DNA from: Anaerolineaceae bacterium UBA5224
Lineage (GTDB): Bacteria > Chloroflexota > Anaerolineae > Anaerolineales > Anaerolineaceae
Assembly (NCBI GenBank): GCA_002409365.1
Contig: DHUW01000021.1
Coordinates: 1,486-9,316 of the forward strand
DNA: 7,831 bases
Direction of reading: 5' to 3'
A model generated the notes under the pieces. The model was not told where the DNA came from and ran no database searches. It was given only the letters and a program-made list of their open reading frames with translations. Positions 7,564 to 7,831 of this stretch are shown piece by piece; position 1 is the first letter of the stretch; every line of letters starts with the position of its first letter. Both the position numbers and the translations under genes were made by a program.

Positions 7564-7831
7564 AAATTTGGATGGGCAACGGGTTGCCGGGGTCATCCTG
7601 GCTGCTGGTAAGTCGAGCCGCTTTGGGGGGATAAAGCAGCTTTTACCTTGGAACGACAAAAATCTGGTCAATACCGTGATCCAAACAGCCAAAACCGCTG
7701 GATTGGATCCGGTTATTGTCGTGTTGGGAGCCAACTCAACCGCAATTAAGGCGACAATTATTGATCCAACAGTCCATATTGTTGTCAACCTAGATTGGGA
7801 GGATGGACAGAGCACTTCGCTTAAAGCAGGG
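7535..7831 (+). CDS. mocA: MocA-type molybdenum cofactor cytidylyltransferase, N-terminal part (runs off window)
   Basis: MocA joins CMP from CTP to molybdopterin cofactor, giving the cytosine dinucleotide form used by bacterial Mo hydroxylases and releasing pyrophosphate. The reading frame is open to the last base (99 codons, roughly half of a normal protein of about 200). It shows the nucleotidyltransferase signature GVILAAGKSSRFGGIKQLLPW at 19-39, in which LAAG and the KxLLPW ending point to MocA rather than MobA (usually LAGG), and NLDWEDGQSTSLKAG at 85-99, matching the family's DW-x-G-x-x-SL-x-x-G region. The ATG at 7535 is the first start after an in-frame stop at 7517-7519 and has AGGGA at 7518-7522. 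It implies a 29-nt overlap with the preceding gene. A TTG at 7568, five bases after that gene's stop, is the alternative and gives an N-terminus closer to the signature. Its position behind two Mo hydroxylase subunits supports the assignment. Confidence 0.85.
   Translation, partial: MTSASGITSKNLDGQRVAGVILAAGKSSRFGGIKQLLPWNDKNLVNTVIQTAKTAGLDPVIVVLGANSTAIKATIIDPTVHIVVNLDWEDGQSTSLKAG

Noticed and set aside
7525..7815. Minus-strand open frame of 96 codons at the window end
   Set aside because: It is antisense to the MocA signature frame, which carries clear family motifs; the antisense translation has none.

Overview
The window is a densely packed, single-direction (+ strand) operon segment devoted to a molybdenum hydroxylase of the xanthine dehydrogenase / aldehyde oxidase / CO dehydrogenase family and to making its cofactor. 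Six protein genes fill almost every base. The largest gap is about 22 nt, so there is no gene-free stretch to describe, and I see no tRNA, rRNA, CRISPR array, insertion sequence, promoter or terminator. Both ends of the window cut through genes.

Layout: (1) 1-1740, the C-terminal three quarters of a molybdopterin-binding catalytic subunit; (2) 1748-3121, a family II (DHH/DHHA2) inorganic pyrophosphatase with an inserted pair of CBS domains; (3) 3121-3888, an XdhC/CoxI-type maturation factor; (4) 3911-5323, an electron-transfer subunit in which a CoxM-like FAD domain is fused to a CoxS-like double [2Fe-2S] domain; (5) 5320-7563, a second, complete and divergent molybdopterin-binding subunit; (6) 7535 to beyond the window end, the start of a MocA-type molybdenum cofactor cytidylyltransferase. 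Junctions are tight: a 7-nt gap, a TAATG overlap, a 22-nt gap with a strong Shine-Dalgarno, an ATGA overlap, and a probable 29-nt overlap. This indicates one transcript with translational coupling.

How the parts fit (inference from family knowledge): MocA would convert molybdopterin cofactor and CTP into the cytosine dinucleotide form plus pyrophosphate, and XdhC would handle and help sulfurate the cofactor before insertion. The two catalytic subunits would oxidise N-heterocycles, purines or aldehydes, passing electrons through the two [2Fe-2S] clusters to FAD in the fused subunit. The pyrophosphatase is the unexpected member. It could remove the pyrophosphate made by MocA and, through its CBS domains, sense adenine nucleotides. 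The second catalytic subunit keeps all the active-site positions expected of a xanthine dehydrogenase. The first has Gln in place of one key Glu, suggesting a different substrate.

Organism: a bacterium of roughly balanced base composition using AGGAGG-type ribosome binding sites. The combination of a CBS-pyrophosphatase, a CoxM-CoxS fusion and a multi-enzyme Mo-hydroxylase operon suggests an anaerobic or facultative lineage. Chloroflexota (Anaerolineae-like) is my guess from the general look of the proteins, held with low confidence. I did not find a wholly unknown system; the most noteworthy points are the operon composition, the fusion order and the pair of unlike catalytic subunits.
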